From Flaccisagitta enflata (Eukaryota; Chaetognatha; Sagittoidea; Aphragmophora), in contig OZ231126.1 of NCBI GenBank assembly GCA_965153355.1, forward strand, positions 94,488,001 through 94,552,000: a DNA stretch of 64,000 nucleotides, in the 5' to 3' direction. A model generated the notes under the pieces. It worked only from the letters and a program-made list of their open reading frames with translations, was not told the DNA's origin and did no database searches. Below, in pieces: positions 49,533-60,815 of the stretch. Every line of letters starts with the position of its first letter. Position 1 is the first letter of the stretch. The position numbers were made by a program, and so were the translations under genes.

Positions 49533-49770
49533 CCATAGCTCTCGAAGAAAAAAAGGGAGATCCTATAAGATAGTGGTGGTGGCGACAAAAGGGCATCCGC
49601 TTATATCCGCCTCTATAGTCTTTCTCGATGACGCCCGTCTTTGCCCATACCATTTCCAGGGCTTACAGACTGAAGGTTAGCCGAGAGCAACCGGCTGAAT
49701 CTTGAAAGTCAAGATGTTGACCAAGAATTCCATTTCTGGCCGCCTTCTTGGGCCAAGCCATTCAGTTACG

Positions 49771-49930
49771 ACTACCGGCCGTATTCCCTTGCCGCATCAC
49801 CCGGCCGCATCCTCCGCCCGCGTCACCCGGCGGCGCCTTCCGGCCGTGTCTTCCGGCCCCGTCTCCCGGTCACATCTTCCGGCAATGTCTACCGGCCGTT
49901 GCTTCCGGTGACAGCAGTCCCGATGTTAAC
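49771..49930. repeat. GC-rich short tandem repeat
   Basis: About nine diverged units of 15-18 bp built on GCCGCGTCACCCGG/TTCCGGCC. Confidence 0.8.
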
Positions 49931-50730
49931 CGGCAGATTCACGCGCCTTGAGCTTGAGTTTGGCGACCCGGCGGATGGAATTGCCGCCGGCGACTACGTT
50001 TTTACTCCCATTTGGTCAACTGGCATAACCGTGGCAAAAAAAAAACGTACTTTTTATTTGAAAACCATGAGCATCTTAAATGGCTTCCAAAACAAATCTA
50101 GACCATCCAGAAGTCGTTTCTAATGACATGAGCATAATTCAATACCCCTTGTTTGCCAAAAAAAAAGCTGTTTCACCACCTGACCATGAGTCCCATTTCC
50201 GTCTGTTTGTCAGCTGTCAGCCACTCTACTGAGCAGTCTCTACCAGACTGACAGAGAATCTCTGTTCTTGTCACTTTAACTGCTGATGCGTCTCTTTCTC
50301 ACCACCACTGTCTTTCTATCTATCTGTCTAGGTATATCTGTTTATGTCTGTCTGTCTGTCTGTCTATCTGGATCTCTCTTTGAGTATCTATGTCTGAGTC
50401 TTAGTCTCTGTGCAAGTGTAATTGTGTATGTTGTACCTGACAAGAAGCAGATTTTAAGGAGCTTCATTGCTGGTGGGAAAAACAGTAGAAAACATTTTGG
50501 AAAATAAGGTGAGAGGAACAAAATATTCACTCCAGAGACTGATTGATTGATTGATATAATGTCCATATCATGAAACATGATTGCACAAAGATAGTACAAG
50601 GACAATGCTAATCTACAATTTGATGTTTTTGTACGATGTTACTCAAGTTTACCAATTATACACACACAATTTTCAGTCCTTTTCATTGCAAATAGTTCAG
50701 AAAAAAATTAATAAATAAATAATATCGGAG

Positions 50731-50734
<4 letters not shown>
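49931..50734. other. unannotated
   Basis: A (TCTG)n tract lies at about 50342-50368; otherwise nothing recognised. Confidence 0.5.
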
Positions 50735-51710
<976 letters not shown>

Positions 51711-52320
51711 CTATCATGGGTAATAGGTAGTTGTTGGGCAAATGTCCAAATTTGGTCACTTTGGCCTCAAATCTAGGCCACTTCGCCTTTGAAATCGAAC
51801 CTAGAATTCATGAGATTATTAAACTAGAGCTCAAGAGCTAACCAGTGGTGCAATCCGCATGTTTTTATCTTTATTTGTTTAGATTTGAGAGTGTTTTAAA
51901 GATGGGGCTTGAGAGGTCTTTTTTGCAGCATGAAATCTGGGGGTAATTTGGACATTTTTTACATTTTTCACTATATCCAAGCTTTGGATATACCAAACTC
52001 TAAAAAATTGGTGACCAAATTGAAGAGTTTTTGATGTTCTAACTAATTCTGGAAAAATTTTGGATCGATATAGCTTCAAAAAATTTTTATTCACTCTCAA
52101 AGCAGGTGAAAAAAATCTAATGTCATTTAGGTAATTTTTCATTGAAAAATTATGCCACTTCCAAACTGAAAATTGACTTAAAATTCATAAGCAAATCAAA
52201 CTACAGCTCAAGAGCTCTCATGGATTTTAGGTTCGATTTCAGGGGCAAAGTGGCCTAGATTTGAGGCCAAAGTGACCAAATTTGGACATTTTCCCAACAA
52301 CTACCTATTACCCATGATAG
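51711..52320. mobile_element. foldback MITE, 610 bp
   Basis: CTATCATGGGTAATAGGTAG at left is exactly inverted at right. The arms continue for about 118 bp (TTTGGTCACTTTGGCCTCAA, ATCTAGGCCACTT, GAAATCGAACCTA, GAGCTCAAGAGC) with a few mismatches. The middle holds ATATCCAAGCTTTGGATAT, a small palindrome. No clear target duplication and no coding capacity. Confidence 0.85.
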
Positions 52321-52638
52321 TTGGGAAAAAAATCGAAAAACGTTTTTCGATTTTTTGAGTTTCGCTTAGGAATTAATTTTTTCCATTTTCGCTTGGGATG
52401 TTTTGAGGAAGTTGGGGAGCGACTAGGCTCGCCCGAGGCTGGGGTTGAAATTGGTACAGGGTGAAAGAGGGCACTTTTTTACACCTTCTGGAAAAAAGCA
52501 GGGCACTGTCGGACCAATACTTTAGGCGCTATGAATTTTTTAATCTTTTTTTATTTTTTCACATTTTCCGCATTTTTCTCAAAGATCTTTATTTTTCATC
52601 GATCTCAATTTTGAGCCCTAAATAACTATAAAAATGAG

Positions 52639-52878
52639 TTCAGCAGAGGGAGGGAGGGAGAGGGAGGGAAGGAGAGAGAGGGAGAGAGAGGGAAGGAGAG
52701 GGAGGGAAGGAGAGGGAGGGAGGGATAGGGAGGGTGGGAGAAGGAGTAAGGGAGGGTGGGAGAGGGAGGGAGAGGGGGAGGGGGGAGGGAGAAAGAGGGA
52801 GGGAAGGAGGGAGAGGGAGAGTAGGAGGGAGAGGGGGAGGGGGAGGAAAAGGGAAGGAAAGAGAGAGGGGAAGGGAGG
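52639..52878. repeat. GGGAGA-type purine tract, left part
   Basis: Irregular GGGAGG/GAGAGG units, almost pure purine on the plus strand. Confidence 0.93.
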
Positions 52879-53361
52879 CACAGCGCAATCTGTAGTACAA
52901 AAAAGTGACATTAATGCCCCGGGCAAAAGCCCCAATTTCCCCGGTAAAAAAAAGTTAGAGTTTAAATATGCCCAGTTCTATGCCCTGTTAAAAGTTAGTG
53001 AAAAAAACGATTCAGGGACTAAACGGGAACTTAACAGGGCATATGCCCCATTTAGTTTAGTTTTGTTTAATCAAAAATGCTTCGTCAAAAATCAGTAAAC
53101 CCTTTTTTCAGTGGCTTTCTTCAGGTCGATTTCTATCGTAAAAATCTTCAGGGACTAAAAAAGGACTTAATGGGGCATATGCCCCATTTAGTTTAGAAAT
53201 GAACAAAATAAGTTAATCTAATTGGGGGATTCCCCGGGGAATTCCCCCAGGATCAAACTCTGACATTTTTAGACTATGCCCGGTTCACTTATGACTAATT
53301 AAAACGGGGGAATTCCCAGGGAATTCCCCGGGGCATTAATGTCACTACAGATTGCGCTGTG
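52879..53361. mobile_element. inverted-repeat element in a purine tract, 483 bp
   Basis: CACAGCGCAATCTGTAGT at left is exactly inverted at right, followed inward by TGACATTAATGCCCCGGG on both sides (the left has a short insertion between). Both flanks are GGGAGG tract, so it split one polypurine array. The ends resemble those of the element at 59481. Inside, CATATGCCCCATTTAGTTTA occurs twice. Confidence 0.82.
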
Positions 53362-53750
53362 GGAGGGACAGAGAGAGAGAGGGAGGGGGAGGGTAAAGGG
53401 ATGGGAAAAGAAGGGAGAGAGGGGTAGGGGGAGGGAGAGATTGAGGGAGGGAGAGAGGGAGAGAGAGGGGGAGGGAGAGGGGGAGGGAAAGGGAGGGAGA
53501 GAGAGGAGGGAGGGAGGAGAGAGGGAGGGAGAGGGAGAGGGGGAGGGAGAGTGAGAGGGGGAGGGAGAGTGAGAGGGGGAGAGAGAGCGAGAGGGGGAGC
53601 TTGAGGGAAAGGGAGGGAGCAAGGGAGAGAGAGGGAGAGGGGGAGGGAGTGAGGGAGGAAGGGAGGGAGAGAGGGAGGGAGGGATAGAGGGAGGGGGAGG
53701 GAAGGAGAGAGGGATGGAGCACGGGAGGGAGACAGAGAGAGAGAGGGTGA
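53362..53750. repeat. GGGAGA-type purine tract, right part
   Basis: Continuation of the tract at 52639-52878 beyond the inserted element. Confidence 0.93.
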
Positions 53751-53753
53751 GAG

Positions 53754-53756
<3 letters not shown>

Positions 53757-53826
<70 letters not shown>
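53757..53826. repeat. (CA)n microsatellite
   Basis: Perfect CA array directly after the purine tract. Confidence 0.98.
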
Positions 53827-53829
<3 letters not shown>

Positions 53830-54013
53830 CAGCCCTTACGATTTTTTTCCGGTTGGCCTTTTAGAAAATCCTCAACAAGAGCTGAAATTGCTTCTTAATA
53901 CAATAAAGTACCAATTTAATCGCAAACCGGCCTTCCCCTATGAATATGGGGGCATAACAGAACCTCTGATAGATACGTACTTGGGTAGCAAGAGATGAAA
54001 AGGAATGAAGGGT

Positions 54014-54072
54014 AATCTAGTCATCCAAGGATCGCACATGGTCAGCGGTACCCAATGTCCTGCTTGGACATG
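54014..54072. mobile_element. series F head fragment
   Basis: CTAGTCATCCAAGGATCGCA then CATGGTCAGCGGTACCCAAT is the inverse of the last part of the copy at 41519. Nothing else of the element remains. Confidence 0.75.
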
Positions 54073-54113
54073 GCATCCAGAAAATGTCTTTTTTGATGCA
54101 TTAGCTACAAATT

Positions 54114-54472
54114 AATAGTGTTGCCCACGCGACTTTTAGCTTTTGCAGACAAACAAGCGCCGTTAGCCCTCTGTTCTTCAACCAGGCATTCAAAAAAGTC
54201 AAAACTCCCTGAAGGGGTCTTACTCACTCAATGTAAGACCATGTCAAACAAAAGGAACATGTCACCAAAGCCTGGGAGATTGTCAAGAGACGATGTTATG
54301 CTCCGCCACACTTTGTGTCAAAAATTGAATTTACAATGGGATTTAACTCGAAATTTTTTTGAAACTCTAGAATTTTTTCTAAAATTCAGGAGAGGTTCTT
54401 ATCATCCTAAGGAACAATTATCAACAAAGCCTAGGGATTTTCTCCCTCTTAGAGAATGTAAAAACCACACTT
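54114..54472. repeat. dispersed duplicated block, copy 1
   Basis: GTGTTGCCCACGCGACTTTT to CTTATCATCCTAAGGAAC is repeated at 56519-56827 with few changes; the last 50 bp correspond to 57096-57147. About 270 bp present in copy 2 are missing here. Confidence 0.88.
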
Positions 54473-55142
54473 ATATGTGGTCAGCGATACCCGTTGCCCT
54501 ACTGTGCATGATTGTGAATATGAGTGAGGGGAGGCAGGGCAGTGGCCCCGAAGGGGACAAAGTCCTGTAGAACACAGGGGGACTTTCGTTTGTCCGTTCA
54601 TTCGTCTATCAGTCCGTCCGTTTGGGCTGAATTCAGGTCTAAGAGGGCTGATGTAAGGCCAGAAAGCCTGGTGGGGGCTTGAATGGGCTGACTTGAGGCT
54701 TGGAAGAGCTGGATCAAGGCTTGGAAGGCCATAGAGAACTGACCTGAGGATCAGATAGCTGATTTGAGGCTTGAGAGGCCTAATTTGAGGCAAGAGGTTG
54801 GATTTGAGGCCTAAGAGGCCAGATTTGAGGCCTGAGAGGCCAGATTTGAGGCCTAAGAGGCCAGATAAAAGGCCTGAGAGCCCATATTGTAGGCCTGAGA
54901 GGTCTAGTTTGAGGCCTGAGAGGCCAGATTTGAGGCCTGAGAGGCCATATTGTAGGCCTGAGCGTCCTAGTTTGAGGCCTGAGAGGCCAGATTTGAGGCC
55001 TAAGAGGCCAGATTTTAGGCCTGAGAGGTCTGAGAGAGGGGGGGATGCACGAACGGACAAACGGTTGAACGAACGAACGAACGAACAAAAGTCCCCCTGT
55101 GTTCTACAGGACTTTGTCTCCTTCGGGGCCGCTGCCCAAAAA
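54473..55142 (+). mobile_element. series D modular element with TSD and known empty site
   Basis: Starts ATATGTGGTCAGCGATACCC (the first ~22 bp of the head seen at 62543 are absent), inner arm GGGCAGTGGCCCCGAAGGGG, AAGTCCTGTAGAACACAGGG, CCGT units, a 21-bp minisatellite GAGGCCTGAGAGGCCAGATT (about 54780-55030), GAACGAACGAAC, and CCCTGTGTTCTACAGGAC, CTTCGGGGCCGCTGCCCAAA. CCACACTT flanks both sides (54465-54472, 55143-55150). Confidence 0.88.
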
Positions 55143-55150
55143 CCACACTT

Positions 55151-55364
55151 TTTTAAAGAGGGTTATTTTGCATAGTTTCATTGAAAACATCAGAAGATGC
55201 TCTTTTTGGTTGGGAATGTCCAATATTGAGATACCCTACTTGGAAAACATGCTTTCATCAACCAACAAACTAAATTTCACTGAGATAGGTCCTTAGTAGG
55301 TTCGGTCATATTTACTGAAAGATAGGCTATTGTTATAGGGTTTCTGGATGGAGTTCACTCATTA
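55151..55364. repeat. continuation of duplicated block, copy 1
   Basis: AAAACATCAGAAGATGCTC and TTTTGGTTGGGAATGTCCAA match 57160-57232. Confidence 0.8.
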
Positions 55365-56517
55365 AAGGGGAAAGGTTGAAACTTTTTTTTTTAATCTTTG
55401 TCAAAACCATGCTATTTGCGTTTTATTGGTCATAGCTGAATTGCTGGTACTGACATTCCTTTGCAAATGCCCATTTTTTCCTCGTTTTAGGGCCAATTTC
55501 CTACGGTAATCAACAAATCGATAGCGAATGTGGTGTTTTTAACGCAATTCTCGCTTTTAACCCAAAAAATTGAAAATGTTTTTGTTCAAAATCATTAAAA
55601 GTAGTATTATTCGACTCTTAGGGTCGTTATTTAAGCTTTTTGAGCAAAAAGATTTGGGACCCAACCCTGTTTAAAGGGGAAAGGCTGAAACTTTTTAGTT
55701 GCGTGCTACGTGACTCTATGACCCGCTATGTCTGTCGGTCGGTCGGTCTGTCGGTCGGTCCGCGTTAGCTTTTTTTGGTCGTTTTACGTCATTTTAAGTC
55801 ATTTTAAGTTATTTAAAGTTATTTTAAGTCAATTTACATTTATCTCTTTGTTTTTTGGTCTTTTAGTGTTTTAGTCTTATGGTCTTAAAAACCGCACGCA
55901 ACTGTAAGGTGTTGGCCTTGTTTTTTTAATCTTTATTAAAACCATGCTATTTGCGTTTTATTGGTCATAGCTGAATTGCTGGTACTGACATTCCTTTGCA
56001 AATGCCCATTTTTTCCTCGTTTTAGGGCCAATTTCCTACGGTAATCAACAAATCGATAGCGATTGTGGTGTTTTTAACGCAATTCTCGCTTTTAACCCAA
56101 AAAATTGAAAATGTTTTTGTTCAAAATCATTAAATGTAGTACTATTTGACTCCTAGGGTTGTTATTTAAGCTTTTTGAGCGAAAAGATTTGGGACCCAAC
56201 CCTGTTTAAAGGGGAAAGATTGAAACGTTTTTTTTTTTTATCTTTGTTTAAACCATGCTATTTGCGTTTTACTGGTCATAGCTGAATTGCTGGTACTGAC
56301 ATTCCTTTGCAAATGCCCAATTTTTCCTCGTTTTAGGGCCAATTTCCTACGGTAATCAACAAATCGATAGGGATTGTGGTGGTTTTAACGCAATTCTCGC
56401 TATCAACCCAAAAAATTGAAAATGTTTTTGTTCAAAATCATCAAAAGTAGTATCATTCGACTCCTAGGGTTGTTATTTAAGCTTTTGGAGCAAATAGATT
56501 TGGGACCCAACCCTGTT
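55365..56517. repeat. 305-bp tandem repeat, three units
   Basis: Units begin AAAGGGGAAAGGTTGAAAC at 55365, 55673 and 56209 and end TTTGGGACCCAACCCTGTT. Unit 2 carries the series C insertion (55692-55923); without it all are about 305 bp and over 90% alike by eye. Confidence 0.93.
55692..55923 (+). mobile_element. series C modular element with empty sites in hand
   Basis: TTTTTAGTTGCGTGCTACGTGACTC (stem needs two G-T pairs), GACCCGCTATGTC, a GGTCGGTC microsatellite, TCATTTTAAGTCATTTTAAG units, TAGTGTTTTAGTCTTATGG, the inner arm CCGCACGCAACTGTAAGG and GTTGGCCTTG. It sits inside the T-run of the second 305-bp unit; units 1 and 3 show the uninterrupted T-run. Confidence 0.93.
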
Positions 56518-56518
56518 A

Positions 56519-57232
56519 AAATAGTGTTGCCCACGCGACTTTTAGCTTTTGCAGACATACGAGCGCCGTTAGCCCTCTGTTCTTCAACCGGGCATTCAAA
56601 AAAGTCAAAACTCCCTGAAGGGGTCTTACTCACTCAATGTGGGACAATGTCAAACAAAAGGAACATGTCACCAAAGCCTGGGAGATTGTCAAGAGACGAT
56701 GTTACGCTCCGCCACACTTTGTGTCAAAAAATGAATTTACAATAGGATTTAACTTGACATTTTTTTGAAACTCTAGAATTTTTTTCTAAAATTCAGGAGA
56801 GGTTCTTATCATCCTAAGGAACACATTGCAGAAAACTTTGGATCCCTTAAACAACAGTTTACAGTGTTTAAACTGCATCATCAAAAATTTTTTCAGAGAC
56901 AGAATTTTGTCATTTTAGAGAAACCGAAAGGAGTAGTTATCTTTTCTTGTTTTGTGCTCTTCAACCTTCAAGATATCATCCACAAGAAATAAAAGTTATT
57001 ATTTTAGCTTCAATAAGTAACTCTGAATGCTCTGATACAGGTTTGTTTTGATTAAGAATGTGAGTTTTTCTGAAATGATCAATGGTTATTACAGATGATT
57101 ATCAACAAAGCAAAGGGATTTTCTCCCTCTTAAAGAATGTAAAAACCACACTTTTTTAAAGAAGGTCATTTTGCATAGTTGTATTGAAAACATCAGAAAA
57201 TGCTCATTTTGGTTGGGAATGTCCAATATTGC
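56519..57232. repeat. dispersed duplicated block, copy 2
   Basis: Complete version of the block at 54114-54472 plus 55143-55215, including about 270 bp lost from copy 1 and lacking the series D insertion. Confidence 0.85.
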
Positions 57233-57249
57233 ATCTAATTCTTTCCTGT

Positions 57250-57430
57250 TAAGAAAACGACGGACGGACAAACAAATTCGTTGAACCGTCGAACCGCCGT
57301 CGAAAGATGAAACAATTGTCTTTCTTTCCTCTTAAGAAAATGATGGACGTCGAACCGCCGTCGAAACAGTAAACATTTTTTTCCTTTTCCGACAAAAAAA
57401 AAAAACGACGGACGGACGAAAAAATTAGTG
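57250..57430. repeat. scattered (ACGG)n motifs, left cluster
   Basis: GACGGACGGACAAAC, GTCGAACCGCCGTCGAAA (twice) and GACGGACGGACGAA in 180 bp, without element ends. Confidence 0.6.
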
Positions 57431-57479
57431 AAACATTGTAGGATGCTTCTATTTCTGCCTAATCTATCTATGTGTAAGA

Positions 57480-57481
<2 letters not shown>

Positions 57482-57554
<73 letters not shown>
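57482..57554. repeat. (GA)n microsatellite
   Basis: GA array directly downstream of the LINE fragment's stop codon (minus-strand sense). Confidence 0.98.
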
Positions 57555-57564
57555 TCAGATTTTA

Positions 57565-58586
57565 CTATTTAATCATCGAGCCGTTTGCGCATTTTGTATT
57601 CCACATGGTGGTAATCTTGGATAGTAATGGTCTAATCATTTCTATCTCAGGAGAGTAAATTTCATTGAAATCAATTTGTTCACGCAGGTCTTGATTTTCG
57701 TTTTGGTTCCATTTCGGACAATCATTGAACCTGTGAGTTTCATTGTCAACAACATTACATGTTGGGCAGTTTGAGTCCATTTTGCCATTGAAATTTAAGC
57801 CACATTCGAGCATCCCATATCTTGCTATGATAATAGTTTTTGTTTCGTTTTTAGTCGCGTAAAGGAGTTCTTCTTCTGGCTTCCTTGTGTATTGTGGTTT
57901 TGTTATTTTGTCCAATATGGATTTTGTCTTTGTTTTCAATGTTTCCACACCATTTTCATGTTTATAAAGGTCGCTTTTTAGTCTTTCCAAATTCTTTCTT
58001 TCTATAGCGTTTTTAACGGTATTCTCCCAGCGGGTTGGGGTTAATGCGCAAATTGTGTCAAAATTGAGGGGGAGAGCATATTTTTCTAGAGTGTTTTTTA
58101 TATTTGCAAACCATCCCATATTCTTTTCCTTTAATCTATATAATGTCTTCTTATACCAATCTTGGTTGTCACGCTTGAGGAGCCTTTGCAAATAAATGAG
58201 TTGTTTTTGGTCTACACGTTGTGTCGTGTACAACAAACCTAGGGAGTAGATTATGGCCACTGTGGGTGTATGAACGGGAAGATTGAAAAGATATTTGACA
58301 GCTGTGATTTCCATCTTTTCGAGTTCGTTTTCATCTTTTCTACTCAGGCCCTGAGTCAGGGTCCATGATTCGGCATTAGTTAGTAGCCCTGGAATGCACT
58401 TCTTCTCATAGAGTTCGAGAAGAACAGATGTTTCTATTCTGTAAAGTACTTCGCTTTGCTATAGTGTTTATGTTAATGGTTGCTGCTTGTAATTTGGTAG
58501 ATCCGCTTTAGAGATTTTCAGTATTTTTTCCGTCTGGGGTAATAATATCACCAAGATACTTATATTTAGTAGTTTCTTGTATTACC

Positions 58587-58588
<2 letters not shown>
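57565..58588 (-). pseudogene. LINE ORF2 C-terminal fragment (post-RT region)
   Basis: Minus strand. From 58588: VIQETTKYKYLGDIITPDGK (the post-RT YLG motif), a frameshift and stops, then EVLYRIETSVLLELYEKKCI, PGLLTNAESWTLTQGL, and an intact 249-codon stretch from 58314: EITAVKYLFNLPVHTPTV, DNQDWYKKTLYRLKEKNMGW, and near the end CPTCNVVDNETHRFNDC, a C-x2-C-x7-H-x4-C zinc knuckle. These follow the RT domain in many LINEs. The RT itself is missing; (GA)n arrays border both ends. It is not from the same family as 22631-28328 as far as can be seen. Confidence 0.75.
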
Positions 58589-58664
<76 letters not shown>

Positions 58665-58690
58665 CACACACAGAGAGAGAGACAGAGAAA
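58589..58690. repeat. (GA)n microsatellite
   Basis: GA array with a short ACACACAC junction; cuts the LINE fragment at the post-RT YLG motif. Confidence 0.97.
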
Positions 58691-58749
58691 GAGAGTGCGA
58701 ACACGACGAACATGACAAACACGACGAAATCTTCGATTCGTGCTAACTG

Positions 58750-59400
58750 TCATTATCATCTTCGTCCGTCCGTCCGTCATTTGAAAGCATCTTAAAGAAC
58801 AATCGGTGAAAGAATGTATCTAAAAACTGGAGGGATTCGACGGACGGACGAAAATATGATTCTTTTCTTCCTTTGCCACTAGTATTCGTGTAAATTATTT
58901 ATTGTTTTCTTTTTGTTCGCCATAAAAAACGGACGGACAAACTTTATTTTAATATTCGTCATATTTCTTTTGCATCTTATTCTTTGACAACAAAGATGAC
59001 TAGAAATGTTAATAACGACAAAAACGACAAAACCGACAAATCCGACAAAAATGAGGAAAACGACGAAAAATCTTATTTTTGTCCGTCCGTCGTCTCTGAA
59101 TCAGATGTAAAAAAGTTAGGAAAGAAGACTAAATTTCATCTACCGTTGAAAACGACAGATGGACGGGCGAATCATCTATTTTTGTCCGTCCATTGTCTCT
59201 GAGCCAAATGGAAAAAAGATTGGGAATGAAAGCTGAAGATCCAAATAAAATGAACGACGGACGGATGAACAAAAAACTGGTGTTAAATTGCATGATTCTT
59301 GGTTTTGGTTAAAATATGTTTGTCCGTCCGTCGTTTTATCAGATCTTTCAAGGAAAAGAATGATAAAAGGACCTGGCGGACAGACGGACAAAAATAAGAT
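58750..59400. repeat. scattered (ACGG)/(CCGT) motifs in inverted pairs
   Basis: At least eight short motifs alternate in orientation: TCCGTCCGTCCGTC (58762), GACGGACGGACGAA (58839), CGGACGGAC (58930), TTGTCCGTCCGTCGTC (59079), GATGGACGGGCGAA (59157), TTGTCCGTCCATTGTC (59183), GACGGACGGATGAAC (59253), TTTGTCCGTCCGTCG (59319). No series A-F ends. Confidence 0.7.
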
Positions 59401-59869
59401 GGAGATGAATGGGGCAAAGGGTGAGTGTGGGGAAAGGGTTTTGGACTTTCAACTCCTCATAGCCGCTGGACAATTAGCAATTTGTAGTCCACAACGCAAA
59501 TGATAGTGATATTAATTCCCGGGAGTGATTCTTTGTCATTCCTGAATTCCTGATTCCTGACTCCTGATTCAGGAATGAAAATGATATTTGTCATTCGATT
59601 CCCGGGAATTCCCGGGAATTCCCGGGAATTTAAAGTAAAGGTTCCCTTTCTATTTATGGTTTAAAGTGAGGTTTTTTGGACGTCATATTGTCTTCTGATT
59701 AATTAATGAAGGTTGCGATCTCACTCCTGTAGCGGGGAGGCGAGATTTACTCATTTGATAATTGGCTAATCAAAAATGGTCAAGGCTTATCTTTTAAGCG
59801 AGTTTTCTATCATGAAAGTCGAGTGAAGAAGTATTACATCATAGTACGAGAGAGAGAGACTAACCTCTA

Positions 59870-59949
<80 letters not shown>
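59870..59949. repeat. (TC)n microsatellite
   Basis: CT array. Confidence 0.98.
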
Positions 59950-59951
<2 letters not shown>

Positions 59952-60054
59952 GAACCAGCAAATGAAAGAACAAAAGTAAAAAAGCTAAAATTTACAAAAC
60001 AAATGAAAGAACAAATGAAAGAATGAACGAATGAAAGAACAAAAGTACAAAAGC

Positions 60055-60815
60055 TAAAATTTTTTTCGCCAAAACTTTTTCTCGCTAAAATTTTTTCTCG
60101 CTAAAATTTTTTTTCGCTAAAATTTTTTCTCACTAAAATTTTTTCTCTTAAATTTTTTTTTTGCTAAAATTTTCAAAAAAATTTCAAAAAGATTTTTTTT
60201 CTCACTAAAATTTTTTTTTGCTGAAATTTTTTTTTGCTAAAATTTTTTCTCGCTAAAATTTTTTTTGCCAAAACTTTTCCTCGCTAAAATTTTTTTTGCC
60301 AAAACTTTTTCTCGCTAAAATTTTTTTTTGCTAAAATTTTTCTCTCTGAAATTTTTTCTCGCTAAAATTTTTTTTTGTTAAAATTTTCAAAAAAATTTCT
60401 AAAATTTTTTTCTCTCGCTAAAATTTTTTTTGCTAATTTTTTTTTTCTGCTAAAATTTTTTCTTGCTAAAATTTTTCATACTAAAATTTTTCTCACTAAA
60501 TCTTTTTCTCGTTACAACTATTTTTTGCTGAAATTTTTCTCGCTGAAATTCTTCTCGCTGAAATTCTTCTCACTGAAATTTTTTCTCTCAAAATTTTTTT
60601 CTTTTTTAAATTTTTTTTTGTTAAAATTTTCAAAAAAATTTATAATTTTTTTTCTTCACTAAAATTTTTTTTGCTAAAATTTTTTTTCGCTGAAATTTTT
60701 CATGCTAAAATTTTTTTGCTAAATTCTTTTTTCGCTGAAATTTTTTTTTGCTTAAATTTTTCTTGCAAAAATTTCTCGCTAAAATTTTTTCTCGCTAAAA
60801 TTTTTTCTCACTTAT
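60055..60815. repeat. 16-bp minisatellite
   Basis: About 45 units of CTAAAATTTTTTCTCG with frequent T-run length changes and TTTTTTTTGC variants; two AATTTTCAAAAAAATTTC-type breaks recur. Confidence 0.93.

Noticed and set aside
54473-54530. tRNA-like (SINE) head in series D/E/F because GGTCAGCGG resembles a Pol III A box
   Set aside because: No B box could be found downstream in any copy and the A-box match is one base short.
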